Shown: in pieces, positions 4,409-5,211 of the stretch
Layout: each line of letters begins with the position of its first letter
Position numbering within the stretch: the stretch's first letter is position 1
Assembly (NCBI GenBank): GCA_021819345.1
Contig: JAKARG010000254.1
Location: 1-5,211 of the forward strand
Direction: 5' to 3'
DNA: 5,211 bases
Source of the DNA: Actinomycetes bacterium
GTDB lineage: Bacteria; Actinomycetota; Acidimicrobiia; Acidimicrobiales; Palsa-688
The notes under the pieces: model-generated
Databases searched by the model: none
Told to the model about the DNA's origin: nothing
What the model saw: the letters and a program-made list of their open reading frames with translations, nothing else
Position numbers and translations under genes: made by a program

Positions 4409-5211
4409 AGGGGCGCCTCCCCACTCGACGCGCTCCCATTCCGGCTTACGCCACTCCCGGTTCGGAGGGCCGCTGTTATCCGCGGCGGGCGCAGTAGTCG
4501 GGTTCGGATCCCCCCGCCCGGTGGCGCCGGTTCTTCGGCGGTGGCCGACGGCGTCGGCTGAAGGGCTCCGTCGCCGGCGAGGTTCTCGGCCAGGCTGCGC
4601 GCGGCGCGCACCAGCGGCGACAGGCGCAGCCGGCGATCCGACGCTGGGAGCGCGGTCAGCAGTTCTGCGCCCTGTGGGTCCCATGGCAGGCGCCCGAGCA
4701 CCTCCACCCCGAGTGCCTCGGCGACCTCGCCGTCAGGGTAGGGGCCGTCTCCCACCGACACCAGCCCCAGACGGCCGGCTTCCACAAGTGCGTCGTTGGT
4801 TCCCCGGTGTTCGAAGAAGCTGCGGTGTTCGAGGACGCTGGCAAGGCCATGTAGGTCGGCCAGCCGTGGCCGGACGCTCAACACGACTCGCCCGGCGAGC
4901 GCCGCGCCGCCAGGCAACGACGCCTGAGGGTCGAGCCGGCCGGCGTCGACCAGCACGTCGGCGTCCAGGTCGCCGAGGCGACCGACGAGCGCGGTGAGCA
5001 GAGCTGCGGCGCTGCGGGCCTGCTCGGGGTATGGCGGTGCGGCGAGCACCGCTGCGCCGCCGGGCAGGTGCTGGCAGTGCGCCCAGATCGCCTCGGGGTC
5101 GCTGCTGCGCCGTGCGGCGGCGGCGAGCGACACCAGGCTCGGCTCCGCCGCCCACCCCGACGCTGCCGCCAAGGTGCCCCCCGCAGGGTCGAGCTCAACG
5201 AGGAGCACCGG
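4405..5211 (-). CDS. MinD/CpaE (TadZ)-like P-loop ATPase, N-terminus beyond window
   Basis: This is a MinD/ParA-superfamily protein of the CpaE/TadZ type. In known tad systems such proteins localise the pilus machine at the membrane or pole. The frame is open to the window edge, so the N-terminal Walker A loop is not visible; the GTG three bases inside the edge is probably an internal valine. The 268 visible residues start with VLLVELDPAGG, matching the strand and switch region that follows Walker A in MinD-like proteins. A Walker B-like strand, DVLVDAGRL, lies at visible residues 85-93, followed by a VVLSVRPRLADL strand-helix. The last 50 or so residues are rich in Pro, Ala, Ser and Arg and look disordered. 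Its TGA overlaps the GTG of the cpaF-like gene (GTGA), which indicates co-translation. Family assignment rests on these motifs and on operon position. Whether it is an active ATPase cannot be judged without the P loop. Confidence 0.82.
   Translation of the reverse strand, partial: PVLLVELDPAGGTLAAASGWAAEPSLVSLAAAARRSSDPEAIWAHCQHLPGGAAVLAAPPYPEQARSAAALLTALVGRLGDLDADVLVDAGRLDPQASLPGGAALAGRVVLSVRPRLADLHGLASVLEHRSFFEHRGTNDALVEAGRLGLVSVGDGPYPDGEVAEALGVEVLGRLPWDPQGAELLTALPASDRRLRLSPLVRAARSLAENLAGDGALQPTPSATAEEPAPPGGGIRTRLLRPPRITAALRTGSGVSRNGSASSGEAPL

Noticed and set aside
997..4561. Long plus-strand frames, such as those at 997-1569, 2338-3165 and 3551-4561
   Set aside because: They lie antisense to well-supported tad genes and have Arg/Ser/Gly/Pro-rich shadow composition typical of GC-rich DNA.
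3020..4684. Longer 554-residue version of the CpaF frame
   Set aside because: The extra 92 codons overlap the CpaE-like gene and read as Arg/Pro-rich shadow. A GTG with GGGGAGG upstream at 4408 gives the family length.

Overview
The window is high-GC DNA with strongly G/C-biased third codon positions, GTG starts and tightly overlapping genes. This suggests a GC-rich actinobacterium-like genome (Actinomycetota); I cannot go below phylum from the sequence alone. All real genes lie on the minus strand and form one Tad (tight adherence, Flp pilus) type IVc pilus operon. In transcription order, from high to low coordinates, it holds a MinD/CpaE(TadZ)-like P-loop protein cut by the window edge, the CpaF/TadA-type secretion ATPase, the two platform proteins TadB and TadC, a very small Flp-like pilin, and the start of a TadE-like minor pilin that runs off the left edge. 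The first three gene junctions are 4-nt GTGA overlaps, so these genes are probably translationally coupled.

The unexpected part is 254-986, between the pilin gene and the recognisable part of tadE. It is not ordinary intergenic DNA. It holds two tandem, related, non-autonomous mobile-element-like units: I at 255-614 (360 bp) and II at 619-985 (367 bp). Each begins TGTAGGGA and ends TCCCTACA. The 4-mer GTGG lies at all three junctions (250-253, 615-618, 987-990) and looks like a target duplication. Inside each unit the ends carry short heptamer repeats at fixed, helically phased positions: the first is exactly 19 nt from the tip in all four ends, and further copies on the right ends follow at about 20, 11 and 20 nt. 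The layout and part of the spacer sequence are shared by both units, but the heptamer differs: TGTCGGT in unit I and TGGCGAA in unit II. This looks like a recognition-specificity switch in two related transposon ends. No transposase is present.

Removing both units and one copy of the duplication joins a GTG codon 10 nt after the pilin stop to a histidine-rich reading frame that continues without a stop into the TadE transmembrane segment. I infer that the units inserted at about codon 3 of tadE. The same frame remains open through unit I, so a chimeric TadE with an element-encoded N-terminus is possible. Together the pilus genes would supply the localisation factor, motor, inner-membrane platform, major pilin and minor pilin of a Flp pilus. 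The insertion may alter or abolish the minor pilin, or reduce expression of anything downstream of it.
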